Source: Hypsibius dujardini (lineage: Eukaryota > Tardigrada > Eutardigrada > Parachela > Hypsibiidae). Taken from it: a DNA stretch of 38,390 bases. The stretch lies in NCBI GenBank assembly GCA_001579985.1, contig LRSR01007693.1, positions 1 to 38,390 on the forward strand, read 5' to 3'. Positions 12,101-21,983 of this stretch are shown one piece after another. Position numbers and translations under genes: made by a program. Every line of letters starts with the position of its first letter. The stretch's first letter is position 1. The notes under the pieces are model-generated. The model ran no database searches. It was given only the letters and a program-made list of their open reading frames with translations, and was not told the origin of the DNA.

Positions 12101-15100
12101 GGGGAAATTTTCACCGTCATCTTCTCCGTCGTCATGGGAGCTTTTTCGATCGGTATTGTTGCGCCGCATTTGGCCACGATCGCCACAGCCAAGGGCGCGG
12201 CTGCGGCCATTTTCGAGGTCATCGACAGTGTAGGTGGACCAACTAATCGCTCTGCCTGTAATCAGCAAGACACACTTGCTCTAATGCCTATGTCCCAAGT
12301 TAAAGCCACTCTTTTAAGCTTTGACCCAGCAAAACAAGGGGGTCCGAATTTGAGCCAATTCCAACTACCACGTGCTACTGCTCTTCAACGATTGATTGAT
12401 TATTGATTGAGCTCCCCCAACCATTGGAGGACAGAAAGGAGTAAAATTAGACAAAAAAACATATTAATATACAAAATCTAACTTTGGTCGGCGTTATAGG
12501 TCGCGCCATTTTAGGCATCGAAAAACACTCAAGAAATCAATCAAGGATGCTTGACTGCCAAAGGATAAATTTGAGCAATCAATTAGTCGATCAAAAACAG
12601 CTGCTCGCGTTGACTGGAAATAGCTCAAACTCGGATCCCTTATTTTGCTGAGCCAAAGCTTAAAGGGTGGCTTTAGTTTGGGCACATAGGCATTAAAAGC
12701 AAGTGTGTACATCTTATACACTTTCCAGACACCCAAAATCGACGCCTATTCGGAGGGTGGATTGAAACCCCAAAAGTGCACCGGTAGAATCGAATTCCAA
12801 AACGTCAAATTCACTTATCCTACTCGAGCGGACGTCCAGGTAGATCTTACGCAAAGACCGCTAAATTTATTGCATATTACTTTATTTGATTTAATTCGGT
12901 TGGAACACAAAACGAAGGCACTATATTCCCCCAAAATGCATTTCGATTTTACTATGACCAAAGAGATAGTTACTTCAATACGGCCTGATTGCATTTCGTT
13001 ATTTTAACTACTGGCACAATGTACATATTATATACCAGGTGCGAGGTACATTTTGGCACAAACTTTGCCTTCTTTTTTTATTCACAAAATTTTGTGAAAA
13101 ATTTACCAAAAATACAAAAAGTAAAGATTATTCAGGGAGTTGAAATCCGACTATTTGGCGGGATAACGACGTTCCGAATGAAGCAGAACATTTCTTTCTC
13201 CAAAAAGGCCTCCACAGTTCCTGCCATCTGGCACGGTGCTTTTTTTATGCAAAATCACCGAATTTTCTTCCAGACCATAGAGAAGGTTCTCCAGTATCGG
13301 TTTCAGACAGTTGCCCTTGTAGGTATGCTGGTTGAGGTTGAAACCAGACTTCAAAACAACAAGGAGAGATTGACCGGAAAAAGAAACAGCGCCAAAAACG
13401 ATCCCGCACAAAGCAGACCTGGGATATTGCTTGAAAAACGGTTTTTGTCTTCCGCCGCGCGTTTTAGAATTTTCCAATGCAAAACGATAAATAATACGTT
13501 TTAAGACCTTTTACTGTAACAAATCTTCAATCTGAAGCACCGAAAACCCTCAGGAAAGCCAGGACACATTGAGATATCGGATCTCCTCACTAATCATCTT
13601 CCCGCTCTTTCAAAAGGAAAGAAATCAAATTTTGTTTTTGTGTGAGTGAGAAAGGGGGCTTTTGTCTCTCGACTGAGTGGTCACTCATTCAAATCGGCTA
13701 GTGCACGCGCGCTGAATTACTTTTAATTTTGTGCCAAGATGAGCCCCGCACGGGGGTATACGTCATGTATTTACGTCATGTATTTATGTATTTAATAAAT
13801 CACTTTAAAAGTATGTGTTAGGTCTACCAACAGGAAGTTGGATAGGTAACAAGTTTATTTGACTGAAAGTATAGATATGTAGAGATGAGAACTGGAAGAA
13901 AGGAAAGAAGTACCACTGCTGCTAAAACTAATAAAGCGTATGATTATATAGTAAAGTGTTAACTATAGAACTGATAGTAAACAGCACATACATCTGAATT
14001 ACATAAAACTAATTCTGATGTAACAGCAGGATAGAGTTAATAGGGTAGATAGACTCACTAACTAAGCAAGATACTGGTGAGTAAAAGAGCTATAATGATT
14101 GGATATGGGGACCTGTTGGGCGTGGTCCAACATATGGGACATTTTCTTGCGGCTAATATGGTGATATTTGAAGCAGAATATATTGAGAAACTTTAATACA
14201 ATTTATTTTAGCAGTTCATGTTTATTAATATTCTTGGTTACAGGTTGTTAAAGGCGTCACTGTCGCCGTGAACCCCAACGAAACTATTGCTCTGGTCGGT
14301 AACAGCGGTTGTGGAAAATCTACATTACTGGCTCTACTGCAGCGCTTCTACGACCCGGACGAGGGCCAGGTACCGGTGATCTTTAAACAGATATTTATCC
14401 TCACATGCTAAACTAACCGATTTTAATCGTCATTTTCAGGTGCTGCTTGACGGAACCGATATCAAAAATCTCAACGTCCACTGGCTCCGTTCCAATATTG
14501 GAGTGGTCAGCCAAATGCCCGTTTTATTTGGCCTCACCATCGGTAAAAAATACACTATTATAGCATATATTCGTTGTCCAAATAAGAAACACTCAAGTTG
14601 AAAGGAAAGCTCAGACGAGTAACTAATGCGTTCTGCTGGGGATTACAGCTGAAAATATTTCACTGGGTCGCGAAGTGACAGACCAGCAGATCGAAAGTGC
14701 AGCAAGATCGGCCAATATTCATGACTTCATCGTCTCTCAGCCCGAGGTAACAAAATTGTTACGCAAAATTACATAGTTGACTGACAAACAAATTATTAAT
14801 TTTAATATAGTATATATTTATTAATAAATATAATAATATTATTATTTATAAATACAATAATATTTCTTTGTTTATAAGTATAATAATATTTCTTTATTAA
14901 TAAATATAATATTATATATTTATGAATAACAAATAATTATTTTTTAATGTAATGTTTTTAATCTTCCTTCTAACAAATTAGCTAGTTAGATAGATAGATG
15001 TTAACAGATTTACATAAAATCAGTGAAGCATTTTAATTTTATTTACTTTTATTTCGCACTTTATTTTCAAAATTCTAAATAAAAACAAATTAATCTAGCG

Positions 15101-18100
15101 CGTTCAATTGATCATAGTAAAGAGCATCCATTCCTCTTTTGTAATTTTACATGTAATATTGCCGAAATTATTACTATAAGTTTAATTATTTTATTTTTCT
15201 GAATTTGGCCACTTTTATTGAAATTTAACTGAATTTATAATGGTTTAATTGGTTCCAATTTAGTTACATAAAATACAATCCAAAAAACCTGCCAATTTTA
15301 GTGAATTAAATTTATTGAGTTTATAAGATAATTTGATTTCAACAAATCAAATTTAACAACTTATCTGTGAAATTTTTCGAGTGCATACTAATTAATTCGT
15401 GCAATCTTGTGATTAGTTTTGTTCAGAATAATTTTAAATACGATTTAAAATGTCAAAAAACAGGAATTTATTTTAGATCAAAATAATTGTGATTTAATTT
15501 AAAATCAATTTTGGATGGTGAGTAATTTAACTGAAATTCTGGCACGTGGTGAACATCAATATTTAATCTTCGATTTTAAACTTGTCAAAGGAATAGACAT
15601 CAAAATTAATATTTCAGTACAAGTTTATTCAATTTTTGGCTGTTTTGCTATGCAAAGTTGATTGATTGATATGTTGAATGATTCTTACAGCTGACATCAA
15701 TCAATAGTAGACACTAATTGAGGTTAAGAAAGAAAAACGGGTCGCTAGGTCGCCCGATCGGAAATTGAGTTCTCGGGTTTTTTCTACTGTACAGTGACGG
15801 TGCTATATTATGTAAAAGGAAGTTGGATGATTTGATTGAAACTCAGGCAGTAAGAGTGGCGGAACCATCAGTAGAGTGAAAAGCAGAATTCAGAGAAAAA
15901 CGTCTTCAAAGTTTTGCATCTAGTTTCCATCACTCCAACCACGTTCTGAAGCTACTATTCAAAAGACTAGAGTGATGAGAAAAAAGAAAATAAGGCAAGG
16001 GAAACAGTTTTTAATCACCGCAAACAGAAACAAGAAGGACGAATTCAAATAATAAACCAATCAGCGGTCTTAAGAAAGTGGTCGTCAGCAAAACTGCTGC
16101 CGAAAGTCCAAAATTTGAAGTTTTTTAGATTTTTCTTGGAATGGAGTAGAAAAATGAATTTGCTATATCAGTGCGTTAAAAAGTGATTTCTGGATTTTTT
16201 CACTGTGGCTACTTCAAATACGTTTTTCTCAAAACCTTATCCAATGGGATAAAGACCCGTTTTGTTTCTTAGTCTCTCAATTCGTTGATCTATAGATTAC
16301 ATTGAGCGAATTTTGTCAAATTGGAATTTAACCACGGAATTTAAAATAATTTAATTTAAACGCATTTTTGGTGACAATGATATTAAAATCTGATTTAAAA
16401 ATCAGGTTTTGCCAAATTAAAATTTATTTGTAATTTAAATTCAAAAATTTCATTTTAATAATACTAGCCATGTGTTGGTAAAGGGCTACCGAACGACCGT
16501 CGGCGAACGCGGAAACCAACTCTCCGGTGGGCAGAAGCAACGCATCGCCATCGCACGCGCTCTCGTCACGAATCCGACGATCCTTTTACTGGACGAAGCC
16601 ACGTCCGCTTTAGACGGCGAATCGGAGCACCTGGTGCAGGCAGCGATCGACAAAGCCCGCGAAAGTCGAGCGACCATCGCGATTGCACACCGTCTCTCGA
16701 CCATCCAGAACGCCAACACCATTTACGTCATGGAAAAAGGCCTCGTCGCTGAGCAAGGAACCCACGAGACCCTCCTCGAACGAAAAGGAATCTACCACGA
16801 ACTGGTCAGCCTGCAGAGACTCCAACGCAGAGAGGATAATTTGGAAGGACCGATGGCTGTTGATTTGATTGAGGTCGAAGGGCAAAAAGAGGAGATCACC
16901 GATGGAAAGAAGAGGAAATTGTCTAGACAAAAGTCCGAGAAGAACGGCAAGGAGAAGGACTCGGTGGAGGAGAAAATGAAGGAGCTGAAGGAGGAGGACG
17001 GGGAGACACCGACCTTCTTCCGGATGCTGAGGGAGAACACCCCGGAGTGGCGGTGGATTGCGGCGGGAACGCTCGGCAGTGCCATTTTGGGATCGGGCAT
17101 GCCGGCGTATTCATTACTGTACGGTCAAATCTTTGAGGAATTCAGCAGCTCGGATGAGGAGCTGCTGAAGAGGGCGGGTATCTTTTGGTCGCTCATGTTT
17201 CTCGCTCTTGGAGGTGAATATACGCTTTAGGGATAGGAAGAGCTAAAGTTAGTCAAATACGTAATTATTTTTATTAGTCACTAAAGATTTTTACTTTAGT
17301 TTCTTTTAGTAACTAAAAATGTTATAATTTAAATTGAAATTTGTTGACTCATCTTGAAGTTCTGCCCACTTAAAGCTTTAGTAGCTAAAAAAGTTTAGTT
17401 CAGTTTTTTAAAGCCTAAATTAACCAGCTATTTGCAAATAAAGTTTTGCATTTTACTTTCTTTTTGTAAGTAAAACGTTTAGTCTATATTTCGTCAAAAT
17501 TAGTTGCATTTTTTTCGTGCTTTCGCCTTTTAATTTTACCGCTTAATTGTTTAGTAATTAAAACTTTAATTAAGCTTTTAGTCAGCTAGAGAGTTATGCC
17601 AAGAAATTAGTTACTGAAACATTTAGTTTGGTTTAGGTTTTAGCTCACTTTCTGTAGTTTATAAGTTTTTTTACCACGGCTAGCAACTTCCGCATTCTAT
17701 TTGTATAGTCTTCCCATGGTACTGTATTTCCTCGATAGATAGCGTCACTGCACGGGTTACGTGATCTAATGGTTGCCCGCTGTACTAGTAAAGTTTGCCC
17801 CTTTAAATTCCATCCCAATCAATCAATCACTCGAAGCGTTGTTTCATGTCACAATCCTTCCTCTTCGGGTTCTGCAAAAGAGCTCTCGTTGAACAGACTA
17901 ATGTCCAAAAAAGACTCCCGTTTACATTTATATCACCATCTTCAACCGGCGCTTCAGATTTCTTTTAATTAGAGAGATTAAAAATTAAAAGATAAAAACC
18001 ATCACAAGAAAGCTGTGTACGACTGTATGGCATGCGAGGTACAGGCAGGGCAAACGCCAATTGGTAGGGAGGACCGATTTAACGTGACACATCTCGTGCT

Positions 18101-21100
18101 CTGTCGCTATCTATCGAGGAAATACAGTATGAGGCAAAATTTGTATTTCGGCTCACTTATCACTTATCATCTCTCTATAAATCAGCTCACTCATGGGTGT
18201 TTTTATGGCAAGTGCTTGATTGTTTGATTTTCGAAAAGGCTGTAGTATATTAGCTTATTGTACAGAAAATCAAACAATCCAGCATCTGCCATCAAACAGA
18301 AATCCAAGACCAAGCCGATTTATCGACAACTGGAGGGTGAGCCGAAATACACACTTCTCCTCATACTGTCCTTTCCCTTACACCGGCTGACTTACAGGTG
18401 CAAACGGTGTGGGTCATCTTCTCCAGGCCGGAATGTTCGGCGCGAGCGGGGACAAGCTGACTCACCGGCTCAGAATTCGAAGTACGTCGCGTAGTCTCAA
18501 CAATATAATAAGACTACAGTACTAAACGATCGAATTATGAAGTAGCACATTACAGCTAACGATTTCCAGATTTCCCGGAGTATTTGATTAGACCAGACTA
18601 GTGTTCAAAATTCATGAAATTGGCTCAATATAATGAGACAGTCTCGATGCAATAGGCCAACAATTGATTGATTGATTGATTTAAAAAGTCTATTAGAATA
18701 ATTTGTCATCAATCAATCAATCAATGGAAATTGCATGGGAAAATTTTAGTAAATTTTAACTGAAACATTAATTTTAATATCTCTTCCGGTGAGGTGTATT
18801 AAATTAAATTAAAAATTGATATTAACCACGTGCCTGAATTTAAATTAATTCGGCTAACGCAAGTTTGCATACTTGGAGGATATATTTCTTGCAGCGTTCC
18901 AGAATATTTTGAGGCAGGACATGGCGTACTACGATGAACCGAGACACACCACCGGTAAACTGACCACACGATTGGCAACCGACGCACCAATGGTCAAAGG
19001 CGTACGTGCACTTTGATTAAATATTTCGAATGAAAGCGAGCTTGTTCTGATCATTGTGTAACGACAATTTTGTTCCCTCAGGCAACCGGAATTCGCATGG
19101 GAGTGATGGTCAATTCCATGGTCGGAGGGATTGCAGCCATTGTCATCTCCATGGTGTTTGGCTGGAAACTCGGCCTGGCCATCATCGGTATGGCACCTAT
19201 CCTCATCCTAGCCGGAGGTCTCAATATGAAGCTCCACACGGGAGACCAGAAAAAAGACATTCAAGAGGCTGAAAAAGCTGGCAATGTAAGATCCCACAAC
19301 ACAACACAGAAATACGAGTGGCAGAAATTAAGATTAGTAAACTAGATACCGTAATTACTGTTTTGATCAACTAAAAAATAAGTTATCAGGATATCAAGTA
19401 TCAAGCCATAAAATTCAATTTTTTACTTGTGTTGTGTTTTTGTTAATGATCATTGATAAAATTGTCCCATTTAAATGTTTAACAACCAAAAAAATTGCAA
19501 TAACTCTGAAATTCTAATCGCAATTATTTTATTGATTTAAGTTTCCTTACTTAAATGTGTGAGTAAATAAACTACCATTTTTTATCACAAAACGATTTTT
19601 TAGGCTTTTTTTAATTTTAGATTACTTTTTGCGTTTGCGTAAATTCCCGTAGAGAAATTTTGTGTTTTCTTTTACATTTAATTTTTTTTCAGACTGCTTC
19701 GGAGGCCATCGAAAATATCCAGACTGTCCAATCCCTGTCCCAAGAAGAGTACTTTTACAAGACCTACTCTCACTACCTCTCCTTCCCACATCGCATCAAC
19801 ATGCGACGCAGCAAGGTCTACGCTGTTGCTTACGGTTTATCGCAGGCCGTCATGTTTTTCCTGTACGCCGGAGCCTTTCGGCTCGGGTTCTATCTGGTGA
19901 CGACTGGCGACATGCAATTCACCGACGTATTCCGGGTCTTCTTCGGGATCTCATTTGTCGCCATGGTGTTCGGGCAGATGTCCACCATGTTGCCGGACTA
20001 CGCGAAGGCGCGCATTTCGGCGGGGCTCATTCTCAAAATGATGAATCAGGAACCGCGGATCGACTGTTTCAGCAGCGACGGCCTCAAGTTGGTAAGAATT
20101 TTTTGTGACATTATGCCTAGCGAGAACTTTCGTGTCTGCTCGAGGGTGGTTGCTCCGAAAGGATGAAAAATCTCTGAAAATCAATAAACGTCTCCAAATG
20201 TTAATAGATATTTTAATTTGGTCGCATGAGGTCGACATGGCTTTTGGTGTTCTCAATTTTGAACTATGTTCTCTGTTAGTCACACATTCCGTTGTTTTGC
20301 TCTCAGTGTTCCCTCTGGGCTTCTTTGTTCTGTTTGGTTATGGAAGCGTTCGAACATGTTCCTAAAGTTGGATACTTTTAGGAACATGTGAACTCTCGTT
20401 CTGTTTGGTCCCTGCAAATAATGTTCCTTTCTGCGTATTGTTCTTCATTGTTCTTTTTTGTCCTCCATTCTACTGTTGGGCTGTAACATTTAATGTTCTT
20501 TTTATTTAAATGTTCTCCATTGTTCTCTTTAGCTTCCCTCGTTCCGTTCAATCTGTTCATTCCGTTCATTCTCTTCCATGTAATGTTCCATTTTTCTTTC
20601 TGTTCCCAATTGTTCTCCTTCATTCTTTCAGGAAACTAATATTGTTCCATAGTTCCTATTCTTTAATCTTTGCCACATCCTTTATCTTTCTTGCTGCAAG
20701 GGGAACCCCTTTTTTTGTTTCCGTTTCAAGGCGGAGGTAGACTTTTCTAAATGTATACCACAATTCGGGGAACATTGATTCACTGTCCGTTTTCAATTAC
20801 AGGAAGTGAATGGCGAAATTGAATTTCGAAACGTCGACTTCACATATCCTTCCCGACCGGACGTCCCAATCTTGAAGAAGCTCAGCTTCAAAGTCCTCCC
20901 GGGTCAAACGTTAGCCATAGTCGGGGCTAGTGGATGCGGAAAGAGCACTGTCGTTTCACTTCTGGAACGGTTTTACGACCCAAATGGAGGCGAAATTGTA
21001 AGAAACGCTTTTCATGCTGTGTCTGTCTGTCTATCAAACTGTTTGTCTGTCTGCCTGTCTGTCTGCCTGTCAGTCTGCTTGTCTACCTGTCTGATTGTCT

Positions 21101-21983
21101 GTTTGTCGCTCTGCCTATTTTCTGTCTGTCTTTTTAACGCATTACATGTAGGAACTACGTAACACGATATTTCTGTCTTATGTTAAGTTGATCGACGGAA
21201 AAAATCTGAAGAGCCTCAACTTGGAGCACTTCCGGTCAAGCATGGCGATCGTCTCACAGGAACCGATTCTTTTTAACACTTCGATCAAAGACAACATTTC
21301 CTACTCTCTTCCCGTTGACGCGAGCATTCCGGATGAGAAACTGTTTGACGCGGCTAAAGTGGCAAACATTCACAATTTTGTGAACAATTTGCCGGACCGC
21401 TACGACACGGGAGTCGGCGAGAAGGGCGTCCAGTTGAGTGGTGGCGAGCGACAGCGGGTTTCTATAGCTCGCGCTGTCATCCGGGATCCAAAGATTTTGC
21501 TGCTGGATGAAGCCACTTCCGCGTTGGATTCCACATCCGAAAAAGTAATTTAGCCCATGAAAGAGAACTTACAATATTTATTTTTATGTTAATATGCGTA
21601 ACTCTTAATTACTACTGAGTTAATTTACTACTTAATGCCTAAGATAAATACTCTTTATTTTTGGCTTTACTAAACCATTTTGCAATTTTAGAAATTATAT
21701 TTTTACCGATTCATTTTAACCTTTGAATTGTTGTAGGGTGTGCAGCTAAATAACTACGTTTGTTAATAATTTTCAAAACGTTTAGGGTGTACAGCTGGCA
21801 CTGCAGACGGCAAGTGCTGGACGGACTTGCATTGTGATCGCACATCGACTGTCAACCATAAGGGAAGCCGATGTGATCATCGTGATGGACAAAGGTCAGA
21901 TCATGGAGCAGGGCACTCATGCGGATTTGCTGGAAAAAGGCGGAATTTACGCTGACTTGACTCGCGGTCAGAACTTAAAATAA
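6194..21983 (+). CDS. P-glycoprotein-like full ABC transporter (ABCB/MDR type), complete, copy B
   Basis: ATP-driven multidrug/lipid exporter by family; 23 exons, 3885 coding bases, 1294 residues, with every junction in phase. Exons: 6194-6292, 6403-6474, 7208-7235, 8152-8220, 8426-8613, 8728-8774, 9462-9548, 11151-11322, 11443-11567, 11864-11980, 12061-12229, 12729-12839, 14244-14369, 14440-14542, 14649-14746, 16484-17213, 18398-18481, 18895-19001, 19082-19285, 19693-20091, 20803-20997, 21188-21544, 21786-21983. Order is TMD1, NBD1 (Walker A 447-455, LSGGQ 550-554, Walker B D574/E575, H606), charged linker about 650-713, TMD2, NBD2 (Walker A 1086-1094, LSGGE 1193-1197, D1217/E1218, H1249). 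The start is the first ATG of exon 1 and gives a short charged N-terminus, as in relatives. A sequon N86-E-T lies in the first extracellular loop, where vertebrate P-glycoproteins are glycosylated. Two acceptors (16482-16483 and 21186-21187) lack good pyrimidine tracts, and the 28-base exon 3 is the least certain. Confidence 0.93.
6513..7153. mobile_element. TA-flanked MITE in P-glycoprotein intron 2
   Basis: The left end CAGGGTCCACCCC... and right end ...GTAGTGAACCCTG are inverted repeats over about 35-40 bases, including a shared TACTCAACTTTG block. TA lies outside each end (6511-6512 and 7154-7155). It is 641 bp long with no recognisable transposase, and fills most of the 733-bp intron. 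The ends fit a non-autonomous Tc1/mariner-type element. Confidence 0.78.
7418..8090. mobile_element. Foldback element with about 90-100 bp inverted arms in intron 3
   Basis: The left arm (about 7418-7517) and right arm (about 7990-8090) are inverted copies. Shared blocks include CTCACACAACC, AAAGGTTATGCGCA and CAAAGTTGA. The left arm has about 17 extra bases. The middle is about 470 bp of AT-rich non-coding DNA. The exact ends and target duplication could not be fixed. Confidence 0.75.
8855..9313. mobile_element. Foldback element in intron 6 with ends GCCGGTAAAGT
   Basis: The outer ends GCCGGTAAAGT (8855-8865) and ACTTTACCGGC (9303-9313) are perfect inverted repeats of 11 bases. Further in, 8918-8970 and 9190-9240 are also inverted (shared TAGTTCTAAAAA and AGTGAA blocks), so the arms extend imperfectly for about 100 bp. 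No transposase is recognisable. A small open frame inside (8909-9166) lacks family motifs. Confidence 0.65.
9561..9688. mobile_element. Small nested hairpin element just after the exon 7 donor
   Basis: The 36-base arms 9561-9596 and 9653-9688 are inverted with only a couple of mismatches (core CGATCATTTGGTGCTGCG). The 56-base loop contains a second stem, GACTGCAG (9614-9621) against CTGCAGTC (9635-9642). It starts 12 bases after the exon 7 splice donor at 9549. Confidence 0.75.
9725..10389. mobile_element. TA-flanked MITE, CAGTCAACGACAAG family, long copy in intron 7
   Basis: The ends CAGTCAACGAC (9725) and GTCGTTCACTG (to 10389) are inverted. The match continues imperfectly for about 110 bases through a G-rich block containing GGGGGATGGGC and an ATCGAACAATCAACCACC block. 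TA dinucleotides flank it (9723-9724 and 10390-10391). It is 665 bp long and its interior has no recognisable coding sequence. A 167-bp relative with the same ends lies at 23328-23494. Confidence 0.82.
10390..11150. repeat. Rest of intron 7, with dispersed repeat copy 2 at 10930-11040
   Basis: AT-rich intron sequence. 10930-11040 resembles 5750-5880. The last 110 bases before the exon 8 acceptor also resemble 9325-9440 at the end of intron 6 (shared TTCACCACT and CCTGAATAA/CTTGAATAA). A short TGAT tetranucleotide run lies near 10665-10680. Nothing else was recognised. Confidence 0.5.
12262..12711. mobile_element. Foldback element filling intron 11
   Basis: The arms (about 12262-12385 and about 12590-12711) are inverted copies over more than 100 bp. 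Shared blocks include ACACACTTGCT, TAATGCCTATGT, TTTAAGCTTTG and GAGTTTGAGCT-like sequence. The element occupies nearly the whole 499-bp intron (12230-12728). A GATTGATTGATTATTGATTG run lies in the middle. No target duplication was resolved. Confidence 0.75.
13035..13756 (-). mobile_element. Degenerate mariner-family transposon in intron 12
   Basis: The left end CCAGGTGCGAGGTACATTTT and the inverted right end (reads CCCCCGTGCGGGGCTCATCT) are imperfect repeats of about 32 bases, both running on into TTGGCACAAA. TATA stands directly outside each end (13031-13034 and 13757-13760), consistent with TA-target duplication. The CCAGGTG start resembles known mariner ends. At 722 bp it is too short for an intact transposase (element normally about 1.3 kb), so it is internally deleted. 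Confidence 0.85.
13110..13477 (-). pseudogene. Mariner transposase remnant (C-terminal catalytic region)
   Basis: On the minus strand an open stretch of 108 codons contains [10 protein letters not shown], which matches the WGAVSFSGKS-type block of mariner transposases. It is followed by a VPDG segment where the second catalytic aspartate (QDGAPAH) is expected. An in-frame stop follows YPAK, and past it comes SDFNSLNN, corresponding to the SPDLNPLD block with the third catalytic aspartate. The N-terminal DNA-binding part is missing. It cannot encode an active enzyme. Confidence 0.72.
14747..16483. other. Intron 15: AT-rich, nothing recognised
   Basis: This is the largest intron (1737 bp), between NBD1 exons 15 and 16. 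It has TTATAAATA-type low-complexity runs (about 14800-14950), a short GATTGATTGAT run near 15660 and many TTTAAAAT motifs. No open frame with homology and no clear inverted-repeat element was found. The acceptor at 16482-16483 (GTAAAG) lacks a pyrimidine tract, but it is the only one that restores the frame into [10 protein letters not shown]. Confidence 0.6.
17214..17719. other. First part of intron 16, nothing recognised
   Basis: T/A-rich sequence with repeated TTTAGT and AGTAACTAAA-like motifs after the exon 16 donor. No gene, inverted repeat or conserved block was identified. Two transposon-like elements follow directly. Confidence 0.55.
17720..18129. mobile_element. Foldback element with 25-bp perfect ends in intron 16
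   Basis: The terminal 25 bases (17720-17744, beginning TACTGTATTTCCTCG) are repeated perfectly in inverse at 18105-18129. The match continues imperfectly for about 25 bases more. The 410-bp element has no recognisable coding sequence and abuts the next element at 18130. Confidence 0.8.
18130..18363. mobile_element. TGAGG...TGTATTTCGGCTCAC foldback MITE, copy 1 (intron 16)
   Basis: The inverted ends share TGAGG and TGTATTTCGGCTCAC; arms extend imperfectly to about 55 bases, including a TATAAATC/CGATAAATCGGCT block. A 167-bp relative with better-matched arms lies at 36376-36542. TA stands outside both ends here. It lies 34 bases upstream of exon 17. Confidence 0.82.
18662..18726. repeat. TGAT tetranucleotide hairpin
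   Basis: A run of (ATTG)n at about 18662-18680 is followed after about 25 bases by its inverse (ATCA)n at 18706-18724, giving a perfect 18-bp stem. Shorter runs of the same tetranucleotide recur near 295, 10668, 12392, 15660, 17820, 28138 and 34022. Confidence 0.75.
20092..20802. repeat. GTTCC/TGTTC-rich low-complexity intron 20
   Basis: This intron, and its partner at 1605-2381 in copy A, is dominated by irregular GTTC, TGTTCC and CCGTTC repeats with no fixed period. The two copies align with many indels. No gene was found. Confidence 0.6.
20803..21983 (+). other. P-glycoprotein copy B: NBD2 (exons 21-23)
   Basis: Walker [10 protein letters not shown] is in exon 21, Q-loop VSQEPILF, signature LSGGERQR and Walker B ILLLDEA in exon 22, and H-loop IAHRLST in exon 23. 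The protein ends TRGQNLK and stops at 21981-21983. The stop overlaps an AATAAA signal (21979-21984). The last exon is identical in protein to copy A. Confidence 0.93.
21018..21134 (+). repeat. Degenerate TGTC microsatellite in intron 21 of copy B
   Basis: Counterpart of 2597-2700. TGTC units are interrupted by TGCC, TACC, TGAT and CGCT variants, so it is older or less homogenised than the copy A tract. Confidence 0.85.

Larger units (their letters stand above)
6194..12229 (+). other. P-glycoprotein copy B: N-terminus and TMD1 exons 1-11
   Basis: Eleven exons encode about 391 residues. Exon 1 gives a lysine-rich cytoplasmic tail. The conserved [16 protein letters not shown] start of TM1 is created by joining exons 1 and 2. 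Later landmarks are [11 protein letters not shown] (coupling region), [37 protein letters not shown] and the [15 protein letters not shown] hinge before NBD1. Each matches the family order. Splice phases are 0, 0, 1, 1, 0, 2, 2, 0, 2, 2, 0. Confidence 0.9.
12840..14243. other. Intron 12 of P-glycoprotein copy B
   Basis: This 1404-bp intron between the A-loop exon and the Walker A exon contains the mariner element at 13035-13756. The rest (12840-13034 and 13757-14243) is AT-rich, and I see no other gene or repeat in it. Confidence 0.8.
12729..16720 (+). other. P-glycoprotein copy B: NBD1 (exons 12-16)
   Basis: The first nucleotide-binding domain is spread over five exons. The A-loop tyrosine is in FTYPTRADV (exon 12). 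Walker [10 protein letters not shown] is in exon 13, the Q-loop in exon 14, and LSGGQKQR, Walker B ILLLDEA and IAHRLST in exon 16. The Q-loop reads VVSQMPVLF where family members normally have QEP, while NBD2 keeps QEP. Catalytic lysine, aspartate, glutamate and histidine positions are all present, so the site looks ATP-competent. Confidence 0.9.
16721..20091 (+). other. P-glycoprotein copy B: linker and TMD2 (exons 16-20)
   Basis: Exon 16 (730 bp, the longest) ends NBD1 and encodes the charged linker (residues about 650-713), with a basic [12 protein letters not shown] stretch that could be phosphorylated, and the first TM helix of TMD2 ([20 protein letters not shown]). Exon 17 (18398-18481) gives [23 protein letters not shown]. 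Exons 18-20 complete TMD2. Splice phases fit exactly (1, 1, 0, 0, 0). Confidence 0.88.

Noticed and set aside
16486-17114. Minus-strand frames opposite transporter exon 16
   Set aside because: They are shadows of the NBD1/linker coding sequence, which has full family motifs on the + strand.
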